A stretch of 64,000 nucleotides of DNA, from assembly GCF_014595975.1 (NCBI RefSeq), contig NZ_JABWGQ010000044.1, forward strand, positions 1 to 64,000. The letters are read 5' to 3'. Of the stretch, positions 1 to 9,078 are shown piece by piece. How positions within the stretch are numbered: position 1 is the stretch's first letter; every line of letters begins with the position of its first letter. The notes under the pieces were generated by a model that was given only the letters and a program-made list of their open reading frames with translations, searched no databases and was not told where the DNA came from. The position numbers and the translations under genes were made by a program. This stretch comes from Sphingopyxis sp. LK2115 (GTDB taxonomy: Bacteria > Pseudomonadota > Alphaproteobacteria > Sphingomonadales > Sphingomonadaceae).

Positions 1-2
1 AA

Positions 3-104
3 TACACCATCGCCTACACCGGAAATTACACCACGAGCGCGGACGCTAACCCAAATGCCGTCAGGGAGAAGGGCACACATCGGTATGCCGTGCGTTCCTC
101 TTAA
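3..104 (+). CDS. 3' end of an unidentified gene (partial)
   Basis: The third frame is open from the window edge to a TAA at 102-104 and would encode the last 33 residues of a protein rich in Tyr, Thr and Asn that ends in Arg-Ser-Ser. Third-position GC is roughly 70 percent, below most genes here but above the other two frames. The composition could suit the end of a secreted or outer-membrane protein, but no motif is visible and I do not recognise it. The upstream sequence lies outside the window. Confidence 0.35.
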   Translation, partial: YTIAYTGNYTTSADANPNAVREKGTHRYAVRSS

Positions 105-131
105 ACCCTGATGGTTAACATTTTGATTGGG

Positions 132-548
132 TCAGCATCCACCGGTCCGGCGCGCCTCGATCGCCTGCGAAAAAGGCTTGCCTTCGGCAATCCCCTGCGT
201 GTCGATCTGGACCAGCCGGTTGGTTTCGCTGCGGATCGTCGTGCGGCCGTGGCCCGCGCCGGGACAGGTATAATGAACCGTCACCGCGTCGGGCGTGTCC
301 TCGATGACATAGCGCGAACAAGTGCCGCGCGGATGGTAGATCTGGATCATCCGGCGCGCGTCGCCGAGGCACATCGTCTGCACCACGCTGTTCGAGCCGC
401 GCTCGCGCAGCTGCCAGCTCCCTTTCTCCAGTCGGTCAAGCATCGCCAGCGACGGCGTCTGCGCCGGAACGGCGCCCGCGCCCGCAAGACCGAGCGCCAC
501 CAATGCGATTCGTGCCAGCGGAGAGAAGATCGCCATTCGTTGGTCCAT
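132..548 (-). CDS. Secreted DUF3617-like protein
   Basis: A 138-residue protein with an N-terminal signal peptide (hydrophobic run at about residues 10-27, cleavage probably after Val-Pro-Ala-Gln). The mature part has four cysteines, including one near the C-terminus (Thr-Gly-Gly-Cys), and a Gly-Ser-Trp-Gln-Leu-Arg stretch near its start. This resembles the small periplasmic DUF3617 family common in sphingomonads, whose function is unknown. ATG codons at 548 and 536 are both possible starts and neither has a clear ribosome binding site. It lies downstream of hslO on the same strand, 121 bp away. The family call rests on length and cysteine pattern only. Confidence 0.6.
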   Translation of the reverse strand: MDQRMAIFSPLARIALVALGLAGAGAVPAQTPSLAMLDRLEKGSWQLRERGSNSVVQTMCLGDARRMIQIYHPRGTCSRYVIEDTPDAVTVHYTCPGAGHGRTTIRSETNRLVQIDTQGIAEGKPFSQAIEARRTGGC

Positions 549-669
549 GGGCTGCGTGAGCGACAGATTGCGACCCTGCTCTTTCCCAAGCTAGCAACGC
601 GCTTGCGCTATTTCAACCGCCTGGCGCCGAAACACCCCCGTTCACCGCGCGGCCTGGCGTTGAATATCC

Positions 670-1590
670 TCAATCGCCGCGATCATGCCCGGCGATGGCG
701 GCGAGCGGAATGGGGAAAAAGCGCGAACAAAAGGCGCAATCGACGACGATCTCGCCCTTGTCGTCGGCCATCTCTGCACGCTCGGCCGGCGGAAACTGCG
801 CCAGCACGCCCGCGAAATAATCGGTGCTGCACCGGCAGCCGCGCGCCACCGCAGCGCCGGGTTCGACGCGCACCTCGTCCTCGTGAAACAGCCGCCATGC
901 AAGCGTTTCGAGCGAGGTTGCGGGATCGGTGAGTTCCTCGGCCTTCAGCGTCGCGGCGATCGTCCTGGCATGGTCCCATTCGGGATGATCGTGCCGGACG
1001 TGCAGCCGGTCGCGGCCCACCTCGCCTTCGGGCAGATGCTGAAGCAGCAGCCCGCCTGCGACGCAGCCCGCGTCATCGTGGCGCGCGGCAAGCTTGATCA
1101 GGCTGGGAATCTGTTCGGACTGTTCAAAATAATGTTCGGCGGCATCACCGATCGACGATCCTTCGAGCGGAACGATGCCCTGGTAGCGCTCGCCCGTCGC
1201 CGCCTGGTCAAATGTGATCGCAAGAAAGCCTTCGCCGAACAGCGCGAACAGCGTCGGGTCGGACCCGATTTCGGCGAGCCGGTCGGCATCGAACTTGAGA
1301 TAACCGCGCAGCTCGCCCGCCTTGTAATCGCACACGAGCAGTTCGACCGGCCCGCCGCCGGTCTGCGCCTGCAAGGTCAGTTGGCTCCCCTCGGTCTTGA
1401 GCGTCGAGCCGAGCAGCACGGTCAGCACCAGCGCCTCGGCGAGCAGCTTTTCGGCGACCGGCGGATAGCTGTGCGCCGACATGATGGTGTTCAGCACCGG
1501 CCCCAGCCGCACCAGGCGTCCGCGCACATGACGCGCCGCGATGGTGAAGATCAGCGGCTGGTCGAACCAGGTTTCGATCGTTTCGCTCAC
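670..1590 (-). CDS. hslO: Redox-regulated chaperone Hsp33
   Basis: A cytoplasmic holdase of 306 residues that is activated by oxidation and protects unfolding proteins. The zinc-binding switch is visible at the C-terminus as Cys-Arg-Cys followed about 30 residues later by Cys-Ala-Phe-Cys, the CxC/CxxC pattern of Hsp33. I chose the GTG at 1590 because the protein then begins Met-Ser-Glu-Thr-Ile-Glu-Thr, a GAGG box precedes it, and it sits 10 bp after the argF stop. The frame runs open to 1752, but that part lies inside argF. It is the third gene of an argD-argF-hslO run, a common alphaproteobacterial order. Confidence 0.95.
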   Translation of the reverse strand: MSETIETWFDQPLIFTIAARHVRGRLVRLGPVLNTIMSAHSYPPVAEKLLAEALVLTVLLGSTLKTEGSQLTLQAQTGGGPVELLVCDYKAGELRGYLKFDADRLAEIGSDPTLFALFGEGFLAITFDQAATGERYQGIVPLEGSSIGDAAEHYFEQSEQIPSLIKLAARHDDAGCVAGGLLLQHLPEGEVGRDRLHVRHDHPEWDHARTIAATLKAEELTDPATSLETLAWRLFHEDEVRVEPGAAVARGCRCSTDYFAGVLAQFPPAERAEMADDKGEIVVDCAFCSRFFPIPLAAIAGHDRGD

Positions 1591-1600
1591 GCTTTTCGCC

Positions 1601-2524
1601 TCACAGCTTTCCAAGCGCCCAGAGCAGGATCGACTTTTGCGCGTGGACGCGGTTTTCGGCTTCGTCCCAGACGCGCGACTGCGCGCCGTCGATGACCGCA
1701 TCGACCACCTCTTCGCCCCGGTGCGCGGGCAGGCAGTGGAGAAAGACCGCATCGTCCTTCGCCCCCGCCATCAGCCGCTCGTCGACCTGAAAGGGCGCCA
1801 TCGCGGCGACCTTGTTGTGCGCATGGTCCTGCCCCATCGACACCCAGGTATCGGTGACGACCAGGTCGGCGCCCGCGACGGCCTCGCGCGCGTCGCGGAC
1901 GATGTCGATGCGAACCCCCTTCGCGCGCGCCGCCGCGACAAAGTTCGCGTCGGGCTCATAGCCCTGCGGCACGCCCGCGCGCACGTTGAAACCGAACAAT
2001 CCCGCCGCCTCGATCAGCGAGGCGAGGACATTATTGCCGTCGCCGAGCCACGCGAGTTCAAGCCCCGGCAGGGCCTTGCCATTCTCCACGATCGTCAGCA
2101 GGTCGGCGACGATCTGGCACGGGTGCGACAGATCGGTCAGGCCGTTGATGACGGGGACGCTCGCATATTCGGCCAGTTCCTCGGCCTTGGCGTGATCGTC
2201 GGTGCGGATCATGATGGCATCGGCATAGCGCGACAGCACACGTGCGGTGTCGGCGATCGTCTCGCCGCGACCAAGCTGCGTCGTGCCCGCGTCGAGGATC
2301 ATCGGCACGCCGCCCAACTGGCGGATCGCGATGTCGAACGAGGCGCGTGTGCGCGTCGAGTTTTTCTCGAACACCATCGCCAGCACATGATCGGAAAGCG
2401 GCCTGTCGGCGTCGGGCCGCGCCTTGGGCCAGCCGGTGCGCGCCGCCTTGCGGTCAAGCGCGTCGGCGATCATCGCGGCGACGGCATCGCCGCCCGCGTC
2501 GGCCAGGTTGAGAAAGTGCCTCAT
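1601..2524 (-). CDS. argF: Ornithine carbamoyltransferase
   Basis: Converts ornithine and carbamoyl phosphate to citrulline in arginine synthesis. The 307-residue length is normal for the family. The carbamoyl-phosphate motif Ser-Thr-Arg-Thr-Arg lies near residue 57, and the ornithine-binding His-Cys-Leu-Pro-Ala-His-Arg-Gly near residue 264. It follows argD, which makes the N-acetylornithine precursor, with a 100-bp gap that holds an inverted repeat, and precedes hslO by 10 bp. No arginine repressor site could be recognised. Confidence 0.96.
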   Translation of the reverse strand: MRHFLNLADAGGDAVAAMIADALDRKAARTGWPKARPDADRPLSDHVLAMVFEKNSTRTRASFDIAIRQLGGVPMILDAGTTQLGRGETIADTARVLSRYADAIMIRTDDHAKAEELAEYASVPVINGLTDLSHPCQIVADLLTIVENGKALPGLELAWLGDGNNVLASLIEAAGLFGFNVRAGVPQGYEPDANFVAAARAKGVRIDIVRDAREAVAGADLVVTDTWVSMGQDHAHNKVAAMAPFQVDERLMAGAKDDAVFLHCLPAHRGEEVVDAVIDGAQSRVWDEAENRVHAQKSILLWALGKL

Positions 2525-2534
2525 ATCCTATCCC

Positions 2535-2612
2535 CGTTCGTATCGAGCAAAGTCGAGACACCCATGATTCGCACCCGGCGGCGCGGCAGCTCGCCTTCGC
2601 TCGATGCGAACG
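2535..2612. repeat. REP-like inverted repeat, CGTTCG-TCGAGC family
   Basis: The arms at 2535-2548 (CGTTCGTATCGAGC) and 2599-2612 (GCTCGATGCGAACG) are complementary with one mismatch, 50 bp apart. The same core reappears at 7731-7792, so this is a dispersed intergenic repeat rather than a gene-specific site. It lies between argD and argF and may fold in their mRNA and affect the relative yield of the two. Confidence 0.65.
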
Positions 2613-2624
2613 GAACCCTCGGCA

Positions 2625-3812
2625 TCAGGTTTCGGGCGGCGTGTAGCTCGCCGCGCCCGCCGACAATTTCTCGACAAACTCATCGATGTGCGACTGTTCG
2701 ATGTTGAGCGGCGGCAGCACGCGCACGACATTGTCGCCCGCCGCAACGGTGAGCAGCCCGTGATTGTCGCGCAGATGCGCAACGAAAGCACGGCTGTCCG
2801 AGCGCATCTTGAGGCCGAGCATCAGCCCCATGCCGCGCACGCTTTCAAACAACTGGTCGTGGTTGGGAATAAGCTGTTCAAGCGCGCCGCGCAGCCGTTC
2901 GCCGGTTGCCTTGACCTGATCGAGGAAGCCGTCCTCCAGGATCACGTCGAACACCGCCTGCCCCGCCGCCATCGCGAGCGGATTGCCGCCATAGGTCGAT
3001 CCGTGAGTGCCGATCACCATCCCCCGCGCCGCCTTTTCGGTCGCAAGGCACGCGCCCAGCGGGAAACCGCCGCCGATACCCTTGGCGGTGGCCATGATGT
3101 CGGGCGCGACCCCATACTGTTCATAGGCGTAAAGCGTGCCGGTGCGCGCAACGCCGCACTGCACTTCGTCAAAGATCAGCATCAGGTCGCGTTCGTTGCA
3201 GATGTCGCGCAGCCCCTGGAGGAAGGGCTGCGACGCCGGGCGGATACCGCCCTCGCCCTGCACCGGCTCGACCAGGAAACCCGCCGTATGGTCATCGACC
3301 AGGTCGAGCGCGGCGTTGAGGTCGTCGAACGGCGCATAGGCAAAACCCGGCAACAGCGGGTCGAATCCCTTGCGCAGCTTTTCCTGATTGGTCGCCGAAA
3401 TCGTGCCGAGCGTGCGGCCGTGGAAGGCGTTGTTGAACGTGATGAGATTATGCTTCACGGCGTTGCCCGCGCTCGAATGATAGGCGCGCGCGGTCTTGAT
3501 TGCGCATTCGACCGCCTCGGCGCCGGAATTGGTGAAAAAGACCGTGTCGGCGAAGGTATTATCGACAAGGCGCTGGGCAAAGGCTTCGCCCTGCGGGCTG
3601 CCATAGAGGTTCGACACGTGCATCAACGTCGCCGCCTGCTCCTGAATCGCCCGCGTCAGATGCGGATGGCCGTGGCCGAGCAGATTGACCGCGATGCCGC
3701 TTGCGAAATCCAGATAACGCTCGCCCCGTTCGCCGATCAGATAGGCGCCCTCGCCGCGCACCGGACGCACAGCGCACCGGGGATATACGGGCATCAATGG
3801 CGTGATCGACAT
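2625..3812 (-). CDS. argD: Acetylornithine/succinyldiaminopimelate aminotransferase
   Basis: A class III PLP aminotransferase of 395 residues that makes N-acetylornithine. Visible signatures are Phe-Asp-Glu-Val-Gln-Cys-Gly (the Asp that contacts the PLP ring nitrogen), the PLP-lysine context Thr-Ala-Lys-Gly-Ile-Gly-Gly-Gly, and a Gly-Ser-Thr-Tyr-Gly-Gly-Asn-Pro segment. The ATG at 3812 is preferred because GGAAAGG precedes it and the protein then begins Met-Ser-Ile-Thr-Pro-Leu-Met-Pro, as usual for ArgD; the frame continues to 3911 without family-like sequence. It is the first gene of the argD-argF-hslO run. Confidence 0.95.
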   Translation of the reverse strand: MSITPLMPVYPRCAVRPVRGEGAYLIGERGERYLDFASGIAVNLLGHGHPHLTRAIQEQAATLMHVSNLYGSPQGEAFAQRLVDNTFADTVFFTNSGAEAVECAIKTARAYHSSAGNAVKHNLITFNNAFHGRTLGTISATNQEKLRKGFDPLLPGFAYAPFDDLNAALDLVDDHTAGFLVEPVQGEGGIRPASQPFLQGLRDICNERDLMLIFDEVQCGVARTGTLYAYEQYGVAPDIMATAKGIGGGFPLGACLATEKAARGMVIGTHGSTYGGNPLAMAAGQAVFDVILEDGFLDQVKATGERLRGALEQLIPNHDQLFESVRGMGLMLGLKMRSDSRAFVAHLRDNHGLLTVAAGDNVVRVLPPLNIEQSHIDEFVEKLSAGAASYTPPET

Positions 3813-3879
3813 GGCAGGCACCTTTCCGTCAAAAGTAAAAAGGCGACCCACGCGCGGGCCGCCCTTGGTCGGGCCGCCC

Positions 3880-4905
3880 CTATACTGCCGGTGCTGGAGG
3901 CGCGTCAACAAGGGGGCGCCAAAGCGAACCGGCGGCCTCCATCGTCAGCGCCAGCGAATGTTTGCGCGCATCATGGTCATAGATGGACGAAGCAATAATG
4001 ACCTCATCGACGCCCGTGCGCGCGACAAAGGCCCTGAGCGCCGTGGCAATGTCTTCGACCGTCCCTGCGGCCGAGCATTGCAGCACATGGTCAAGCATCG
4101 CGCGCGCATCGGGCGGCAGGCTGTCCTTGTAACCCGCGAGCGGCGGCCGCATCCTGCCGGGATTGCCGGAGCGCAGCGCCACGAACGCCTGTTGCTGCGA
4201 CGAGGCGAGCAGTTCGGCCGCCTCGCGGCTATCGGCCGCGAAAGCGTTGAACGCCGCTGCGGCATAGGGTTCGGCAAGCTGTGCCGACGGCCTGAACTGG
4301 CGGCGATAGATATCGAGCGCCTCGTCGAGCGCGCCCGGCGCGAAATGGCTGGCAAAGGCATAGGGCAAGCCAAGCATCGCTGCGAGCTGCGCGCCGAACG
4401 TGCTCGACCCCAATATCCACAGCGGCACATGCGTGCCCGCCCCCGGCACCGCGGTGATGCCAAGCTGTTCGTCGCCGGCCAGAAACGCCTGAAGCTCCAG
4501 CACATCCTGGGGAAACTGCCGCTCGTCGCTGGCCAGAGTGCGGCGCAGCGCGCGCGCGACGCGCTGGTCCGATCCCGGCGCGCGGCCCAGGCCCAGGTCG
4601 ATACGCCCCGGAAACAGCGCTTCAAGCGTCCCGAACTGCTCGGCGACCACGATCGGCGCATGGTTCGGCAGCATGATGCCGCCCGCGCCGATGCGGATTT
4701 TCGAGGTCGCCTGCCCGATATGCGCGAGCACCACCGCGGTCGCAGCGCTCGCAATCCCCGTCATGCCGTGATGCTCGGCAACCCAATAGCGATGATAGCC
4801 GAGCGTCTCGGCGTGGCGGGCGAGGTCGGCGGCATTGGCGAGCGAGCGGGCGATCGTGCCGCTATCGGTCACGGGCACGAGGTCGAGAAAAGAGAGTTTC
4901 GGCAT
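3880..4905 (-). CDS. Luciferase-like (LLM class) flavin-dependent oxidoreductase
   Basis: A 341-residue bacterial-luciferase-fold protein of the group often annotated as MsnO8/YhbW-like. Visible family features are Tyr-Trp-Val-Ala-Glu-His-His-Gly near residue 40, the [10 protein letters not shown] stretch, and Asp-Leu-Gly-Leu-Gly-Arg-Ala-Pro-Gly near residue 105. Such proteins use reduced FMN to oxidise varied small molecules; the substrate cannot be told from sequence. It is upstream of argD on the same strand with a 67-bp spacer that carries the argD ribosome binding site, and could be in the same transcript. Confidence 0.85.
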   Translation of the reverse strand: MPKLSFLDLVPVTDSGTIARSLANAADLARHAETLGYHRYWVAEHHGMTGIASAATAVVLAHIGQATSKIRIGAGGIMLPNHAPIVVAEQFGTLEALFPGRIDLGLGRAPGSDQRVARALRRTLASDERQFPQDVLELQAFLAGDEQLGITAVPGAGTHVPLWILGSSTFGAQLAAMLGLPYAFASHFAPGALDEALDIYRRQFRPSAQLAEPYAAAAFNAFAADSREAAELLASSQQQAFVALRSGNPGRMRPPLAGYKDSLPPDARAMLDHVLQCSAAGTVEDIATALRAFVARTGVDEVIIASSIYDHDARKHSLALTMEAAGSLWRPLVDAPPAPAV

Positions 4906-4975
4906 GAAACCGATATGCGGCGGGGAGGTGGATCGTTCAAGGACATCGTCGCCCGGCGAAGGCGGCGACGGCCGA

Positions 4976-5428
4976 TCAGGCCCGCTCGTCCTTGGGCGAA
5001 TCCATCAGCACATAGGTTGTGATCGAATGCACCTGCGGCAGCACGCCCAGCACCTCGGTATGGAAATGCTTGTAGCTTGCGAGATCCGCGGTCTCGACGC
5101 GCAGCAGATATTCGATCGTGCCGGTGACATTGTGACATTCGCGCACTTCGGGCGCATCGGCCATTGCCGCCTCGAAATCGGCCTGCGATTTCTTGGTGTG
5201 CGACGACAGGCCGACAGTGACATAGGCGAGGAAGGTCAGGCCGAGCCTGGCCGGGTCGATCACCGCGCGATAGCCCTTGATCACGCCGCTGCGTTCGAGT
5301 TCCTGGACCCGGCGCAGGCAAGCCGAAGGGGAAAGGCCGACACGATCGGCGAGTTCGATGTTCGAGATTCGCCCGTCATGCGACAGTTCGCGCAATATCT
5401 TGCGGCCGATAGCGTCAGTTTTGATCAT
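4976..5428 (-). CDS. Lrp/AsnC family transcriptional regulator
   Basis: A 150-residue protein with an N-terminal winged helix-turn-helix ([12 protein letters not shown]) and a C-terminal ligand-binding RAM domain containing Val-Thr-Gly-Thr-Ile-Glu-Tyr. It is divergent from a LysE-type exporter across a 73-bp spacer, the classic layout of an Lrp regulator that controls amino-acid export in response to the amino acid. ATG at 5428 gives the usual Met-Ile-Lys-Thr-Asp start; a GTG at 5437 is also possible. Neither has a strong ribosome binding site. Confidence 0.9.
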   Translation of the reverse strand: MIKTDAIGRKILRELSHDGRISNIELADRVGLSPSACLRRVQELERSGVIKGYRAVIDPARLGLTFLAYVTVGLSSHTKKSQADFEAAMADAPEVRECHNVTGTIEYLLRVETADLASYKHFHTEVLGVLPQVHSITTYVLMDSPKDERA

Positions 5429-5477
5429 GGATTGCACAATCTATCCGAAAACGGTTCATCTTTGCAATCCGTTGCTT

Positions 5478-5489
5478 ATCGGAACCGAT
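5478..5489. promoter_or_regulatory. Candidate Lrp operator dyad
   Basis: ATCGG-AA-CCGAT is a dyad with exact 5-bp arms, 13 bp upstream of the LysE start in the spacer shared with the divergent Lrp gene. A partly similar CCGAAAACGG lies at about 5444-5453. Position and symmetry suggest an operator for the neighbouring regulator; this is inference. Confidence 0.35.
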
Positions 5490-5501
5490 TATGGTGAGCG
5501 T

Positions 5502-6092
5502 ATGAACCAGACCACGCTCGCCGCACTCTCCGCCTTCGCGCTTGTCTCGTCGATCACGCCGGGACCGAACAATATGATGCTGATGGCATCGGGCGCCAAT
5601 TTCGGGCTGCGCCGCACGGTGCCGCACGCGCTTGGCGTCGGCATTGGCTTTACGGCGATGATCGTGCTGGTCGGCGTCGGACTGATGGGGCTGTTCGACC
5701 TGTTCCCGGCGCTGAACCTCGTGCTCAAGGTGGCGAGCGTCGCCTATCTGCTCTGGCTCGCGTGGAAGATTGCCCATGCCGCCGCGCCCGATGCCGACGG
5801 GGGCAGGCGCGGCAAACCGATGAGCTTTTTCCAGGCGGTGCTGTTCCAGTGGGTGAACCCAAAGGCCTGGTCGATGGCGCTGACCGCGATCGCACTCTAT
5901 GCGCCCGACCGTAATCTGGGCGCGGTGCTGCTCGTCGCGGCGATCTTCGGGATCATTAACCTGCCCTCGACCAGCCTGTGGGCGGTCATGGGCGTGTCGC
6001 TGCGCGGCTGGCTGTCCAGCCCGGCGCGCCTCAGGGCCTTCAACTGGACGATGGCGGCGCTGCTCGTGGGATCGCTCGCGCTGCTGATCTGA
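5502..6092 (+). CDS. LysE family amino-acid exporter
   Basis: A 196-residue inner-membrane protein with about six hydrophobic segments. The LysE/RhtB signature Pro-Gly-Pro-Asn-Asn lies near residue 20 and Gln-Trp-Val-Asn-Pro-Lys-Ala-Trp near residue 115. The family exports amino acids or their derivatives. The divergent Lrp regulator just upstream suggests induction by the exported amino acid; the substrate itself is not predictable. Confidence 0.9.
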   Translation: MNQTTLAALSAFALVSSITPGPNNMMLMASGANFGLRRTVPHALGVGIGFTAMIVLVGVGLMGLFDLFPALNLVLKVASVAYLLWLAWKIAHAAAPDADGGRRGKPMSFFQAVLFQWVNPKAWSMALTAIALYAPDRNLGAVLLVAAIFGIINLPSTSLWAVMGVSLRGWLSSPARLRAFNWTMAALLVGSLALLI

Positions 6093-6161
6093 TTGCAAGG
6101 TTGCGGTTCGCAACCTAAAGACGGCGCTCCCTCCCCCCCTTCCTGACCGGAGAAGAGAGCC

Positions 6162-7178
6162 ATGCAAAGCCGCCGCCTTGGGCAAAGCGCCATCCATGTG
6201 TCCGACATCTGCATGGGGACGATGACCTTCGGCAGTCAGACCGACGAGGCACAAGCGCATCGCATCCTCGATCGCTGCTTCGACGAGGGGATCAATTTCT
6301 ATGACACGGCCGAAGGTTATCCGGTTCCGCCCGATGCGAAGTGGGTCGGCCGCACCGAAGAGATCGTCGGGCGCTGGCTGAAGACCAAGCCGCGCGACGC
6401 GATCATCCTTGCGACCAAGGTGTCGGGGCCGAGCCATGTCTGGTTCAAGTCGCCGTGCCGCAGCGGCATGACCGCGCTCGACCGCAGAAACATCTTTCAG
6501 GCGATCGACGACAGCCTGGCCCGACTCCAGACCGACTATGTCGATCTCTACCAGACGCACTGGCCCGACCATGACGCGCCCTATCACGAGATGATGGATG
6601 CGCTGGACGAACTGGTGCGCGTCGGCAAGGTGCGCATCCTCGGCTGCTCGAACGAGACGAGCTGGGGGCTGATGAAATCGCTCGCGGTTTCGGAGCGGCT
6701 GGGCGTCGCGCGCTACCACACGATCCAGAATAATTTCAGCCTCAACAATCGCCGCTTCGAGGATGAGCTGGCGCAGGTGTGCCGAAAGGAAGGGGTCAGC
6801 CTGATCCCTTATTCGCCGCTGGCGGGCGGCGTGCTGTCGGGCAAATATCAGGGCGGCGCGACCCCCGAGGGCGCGCGCTTTTCGCGCTACCTTCAGATGG
6901 AAGGGCGACAGGCCGCAATGGGCCGCCGCTTCGTCAATGAAAAGACGCTCGCCGCGACCGAACGCTATCTGACGATCGCGGCGGACGCAGGGCTGCACCC
7001 GGTGACGATGGCGACCGCCTGGTCGAAACAGCACGACTTTGTCGCATCGACGATCGTTGGTGTAAGCGCCTATGATCAGCTCCAGCCGATCCTCGATGCA
7101 AAGGAACTGGTGCTGGATAGCGATGTGATGAAGGCGCTGCACAAGGTCAGCAAGGACATACTCTACCCGATGGGGTAA
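6162..7178 (+). CDS. Aldo/keto reductase, Tas-like
   Basis: A 338-residue (beta/alpha)8-barrel NADPH-dependent oxidoreductase. The catalytic tetrad can be read as Asp and Tyr in Phe-Tyr-Asp-Thr-Ala-Glu-Gly-Tyr (about residue 48), Lys in Ala-Thr-Lys-Val (about 87) and His in Gln-Thr-His-Trp (about 130). The long insert after the Tyr and the overall length resemble the Tas subgroup. The ATG follows GGAGAAGAGAG. It lies 69 bp after the LysE gene on the same strand; the substrate is unknown. Confidence 0.9.
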   Translation: MQSRRLGQSAIHVSDICMGTMTFGSQTDEAQAHRILDRCFDEGINFYDTAEGYPVPPDAKWVGRTEEIVGRWLKTKPRDAIILATKVSGPSHVWFKSPCRSGMTALDRRNIFQAIDDSLARLQTDYVDLYQTHWPDHDAPYHEMMDALDELVRVGKVRILGCSNETSWGLMKSLAVSERLGVARYHTIQNNFSLNNRRFEDELAQVCRKEGVSLIPYSPLAGGVLSGKYQGGATPEGARFSRYLQMEGRQAAMGRRFVNEKTLAATERYLTIAADAGLHPVTMATAWSKQHDFVASTIVGVSAYDQLQPILDAKELVLDSDVMKALHKVSKDILYPMG

Positions 7179-7240
7179 GCGCCTTGCACTGCGGCGCGGC
7201 GACGTTATCCTGCCGCCACTGAATCCAAGGAGACCTCCTA

Positions 7241-7705
7241 ATGGCCCGTGTCCGCCGCGTCCTCTTCACCATCGCCGCCTCCGCTGCGATCATCGGAACC
7301 GCGCACGCCGCGAACCCCGTGATGTTCCGCGACGCGGGCTGCGGCTGCTGCCTCAAATGGCTCGAACAGGTAAAGGCATCCTTCGGGCGCAAAGTCACCG
7401 TCGTCAATTCGGCCGACATGGCGGCTGTCAAGGACAAGCAGGGCGTGCCGCAGGCGCTGCGCAGCTGCCACACCGTGCTGGTCGGCGGCTATGTGATCGA
7501 GGGTCATGTCCCCGCGAAAGAGATCGCCCGCCTGCTACGCGAAAAGCCGAAAGGCGTGAAGGGCCTTGCGGTCGGCGGAATGCCGATCGGCTCGCCCGGC
7601 ATGGAGCATGGCGACCACCGCGAAGCCTATAAGGTGATGACCTTTGGCCCGGGCGGCCAGCGCGTCTATGCGAGCTATGCCGCGAGCGGCGGCCACGCGC
7701 ACTGA
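7241..7705 (+). CDS. Secreted DUF411 metal-binding protein
   Basis: A 154-residue protein with a signal peptide (about residues 1-23, ending Ala-His-Ala). The mature protein starts with the DUF411 hallmark Cys-Gly-Cys-Cys-Leu-Lys-Trp and has a third conserved Cys in Arg-Ser-Cys-His-Thr, followed by Gly-Tyr-Val-Ile-Glu-Gly-His-Val-Pro. The family occurs near copper and mercury resistance genes and probably handles a metal in the periplasm; the precise role is not settled. The C-terminus is Gly/His-rich. AAGGAG precedes the ATG. No other metal gene is adjacent. Confidence 0.85.
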   Translation: MARVRRVLFTIAASAAIIGTAHAANPVMFRDAGCGCCLKWLEQVKASFGRKVTVVNSADMAAVKDKQGVPQALRSCHTVLVGGYVIEGHVPAKEIARLLREKPKGVKGLAVGGMPIGSPGMEHGDHREAYKVMTFGPGGQRVYASYAASGGHAH

Positions 7706-7730
7706 TGTAGTGCAAACCTTCCCGCTCGCT

Positions 7731-7792
7731 TCGAGCGAAGTCGAAATGCCGATCGTCAGCTCACGCACTCGGCGTGTTTCGACTGCGCTCGA
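7731..7792. repeat. REP-like inverted repeat between convergent genes
   Basis: The arms at 7731-7746 (TCGAGCGAAGTCGAAA) and 7777-7792 (TTTCGACTGCGCTCGA) are complementary with one mismatch. The core matches the repeat at 2535-2612. It sits exactly between the convergent DUF411 and dienelactone hydrolase genes, so it may act as a bidirectional terminator even though no T-tract follows. Confidence 0.65.
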
Positions 7793-7812
7793 CACGAACG
7801 GGTCGGGATTGG

Positions 7813-8679
7813 TTACAAGCTCGCCTTGAACAGCGCCAGCTGGCGGCTCCACGCCTTTTCGGCCGCCGCTTCGTCATAGACACGGCCGTCGGGCGGGCAC
7901 CAGCCGTGCTGGGCCGGATAGACTTCGACCTCGTGCCATTCAGGCCGCGGTTCGAGCACCGATTTCAGCAAGAGCTTCTCGTTCGGGTTTTCCTTGTCGT
8001 CATCCTCGGCGATCGCGAACAGATAGCCCGCCCTGGTGCCGGGGATCAGCAGGTGCGGGCTATCGGGCTTGTCGGTGCCGACGCCGCCGCCGTGAAAACT
8101 CGCCGCCGCGCGCACGCGATCGGGCTTCAGCGCTGCGGTATAAATGACCATAGGACCGCCCATGCAATAACCGCTAGTCCCGATTCCCCGCGCCGTATCG
8201 ACCTCCGCCTGCGCGTCAAGGAAAGCGATATGCGCCGCGGCGTCGGTTTCGACCAGCGGCCGCGTCAATCGCTTCAGATAGCCGAACAGTTTTTCGCGCA
8301 CCGCGTCGACGCCCCAATGATTCTCGGCATCGACCACCGGCGCTTTCTGCCAGCGATAGAAGGGATTGACGCACAGCACCGCATAACCCTCGCCCGCCAG
8401 CCGCTCGGCCATCTGGCGAAAGGCGGGGCGCAGCCCCCGGATGTCGGGCCATATGATCACGCCGGGATGCTTGCCTTCGGCGGGTGCCACAAACCAGGCG
8501 TCGCACACGCCGTCGGCGGTGGCAATCGTGACGTCGCGGCCGTTCACCGGCTTGCCCGCGATGGCGCGCGCGGGAAATGCCGCCATCAGCGCGCCAGCCC
8601 CCGCGAGTGCGGCAAAGCTGCGGCGCGCGACGGGCATCCCGGCGCGGTCGCGATCGGCTTCCATTCGTTCGGTACACAT
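7813..8679 (-). CDS. Exported dienelactone hydrolase family protein
   Basis: An alpha/beta-hydrolase of 288 residues with a twin-arginine-type leader (Ala-Arg-Arg-Ser-Phe-Ala-Ala-Leu-Ala-Gly, about residues 17-26). The DLH nucleophile elbow Gly-Tyr-Cys-Met-Gly-Gly supplies the catalytic Cys, and Ala-Gln-His-Gly-Trp near the end supplies the His. Family members hydrolyse dienelactones and other esters or lactones. ATG 8679 is preferred because AAGGAGAG precedes it; the frame continues to 8748. The presence of an export signal on a DLH suggests a periplasmic substrate. Confidence 0.85.
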   Translation of the reverse strand: MCTERMEADRDRAGMPVARRSFAALAGAGALMAAFPARAIAGKPVNGRDVTIATADGVCDAWFVAPAEGKHPGVIIWPDIRGLRPAFRQMAERLAGEGYAVLCVNPFYRWQKAPVVDAENHWGVDAVREKLFGYLKRLTRPLVETDAAAHIAFLDAQAEVDTARGIGTSGYCMGGPMVIYTAALKPDRVRAAASFHGGGVGTDKPDSPHLLIPGTRAGYLFAIAEDDDKENPNEKLLLKSVLEPRPEWHEVEVYPAQHGWCPPDGRVYDEAAAEKAWSRQLALFKASL

Positions 8680-9078
8680 GGGGGTTCTCTCCTTGGGGGC
8701 GTTTCGGAAAGGTGCAGGAAACTGCGCAATTACTTTCGCGATTTTCATGCTCGTCCCGCGTTCGGGATCAGGCCGGGCGCAAAGCTAATCGAGCGTCGCA
8801 TTGTAGAACAGCGCTTTTTGGTGACATTGTTGAACGGCGGTGCCGGACAGCCATATATCGTCATGCTGGGGCCTCGCCGCGCGACGATATGGCGAGCGAA
8901 AGCACAATGCCGATCCCCGAAACCGCCCCCCGCATCGTCCGCGATGTAGAAGCCGCGCATGGCGATGCGCATACACCGCTGAAAGCAGGCGCGGACAACA
9001 AAGCCACCAGTGGCGTGATTATTCCCCTATGACGGCCTGCGGGTCAGTTTCGTGCCGGGCGAGGCTGCGCAGGCGCGG
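8680..9078. other. Intergenic region, no gene seen
   Basis: These 399 bp separate the dienelactone hydrolase from the glmS 3' end. It holds the hydrolase ribosome binding site, a small TCCCG/CGGGA dyad near 8756-8769, and an imperfect dyad GCCATATATCGTC/GACGATATGGC at about 8850-8894. A 41-codon frame at 8907-9032 on the plus strand has no ribosome binding site and no recognisable sequence. I see no RNA gene. Confidence 0.5.

Noticed and set aside
111..119. A TTAACCAT-type CtrA half-site near the window start
   Set aside because: It lies between two gene 3' ends, where no promoter is expected, so it is probably chance.
5415..7142. A 575-codon open frame on the minus strand
   Set aside because: It runs antisense through both the LysE and aldo/keto reductase genes, which have clear family motifs; composition is that of a shadow frame.
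8907..9032. A 41-residue plus-strand frame between the hydrolase and glmS genes
   Set aside because: No ribosome binding site and no recognisable sequence; it could be real but cannot be supported.
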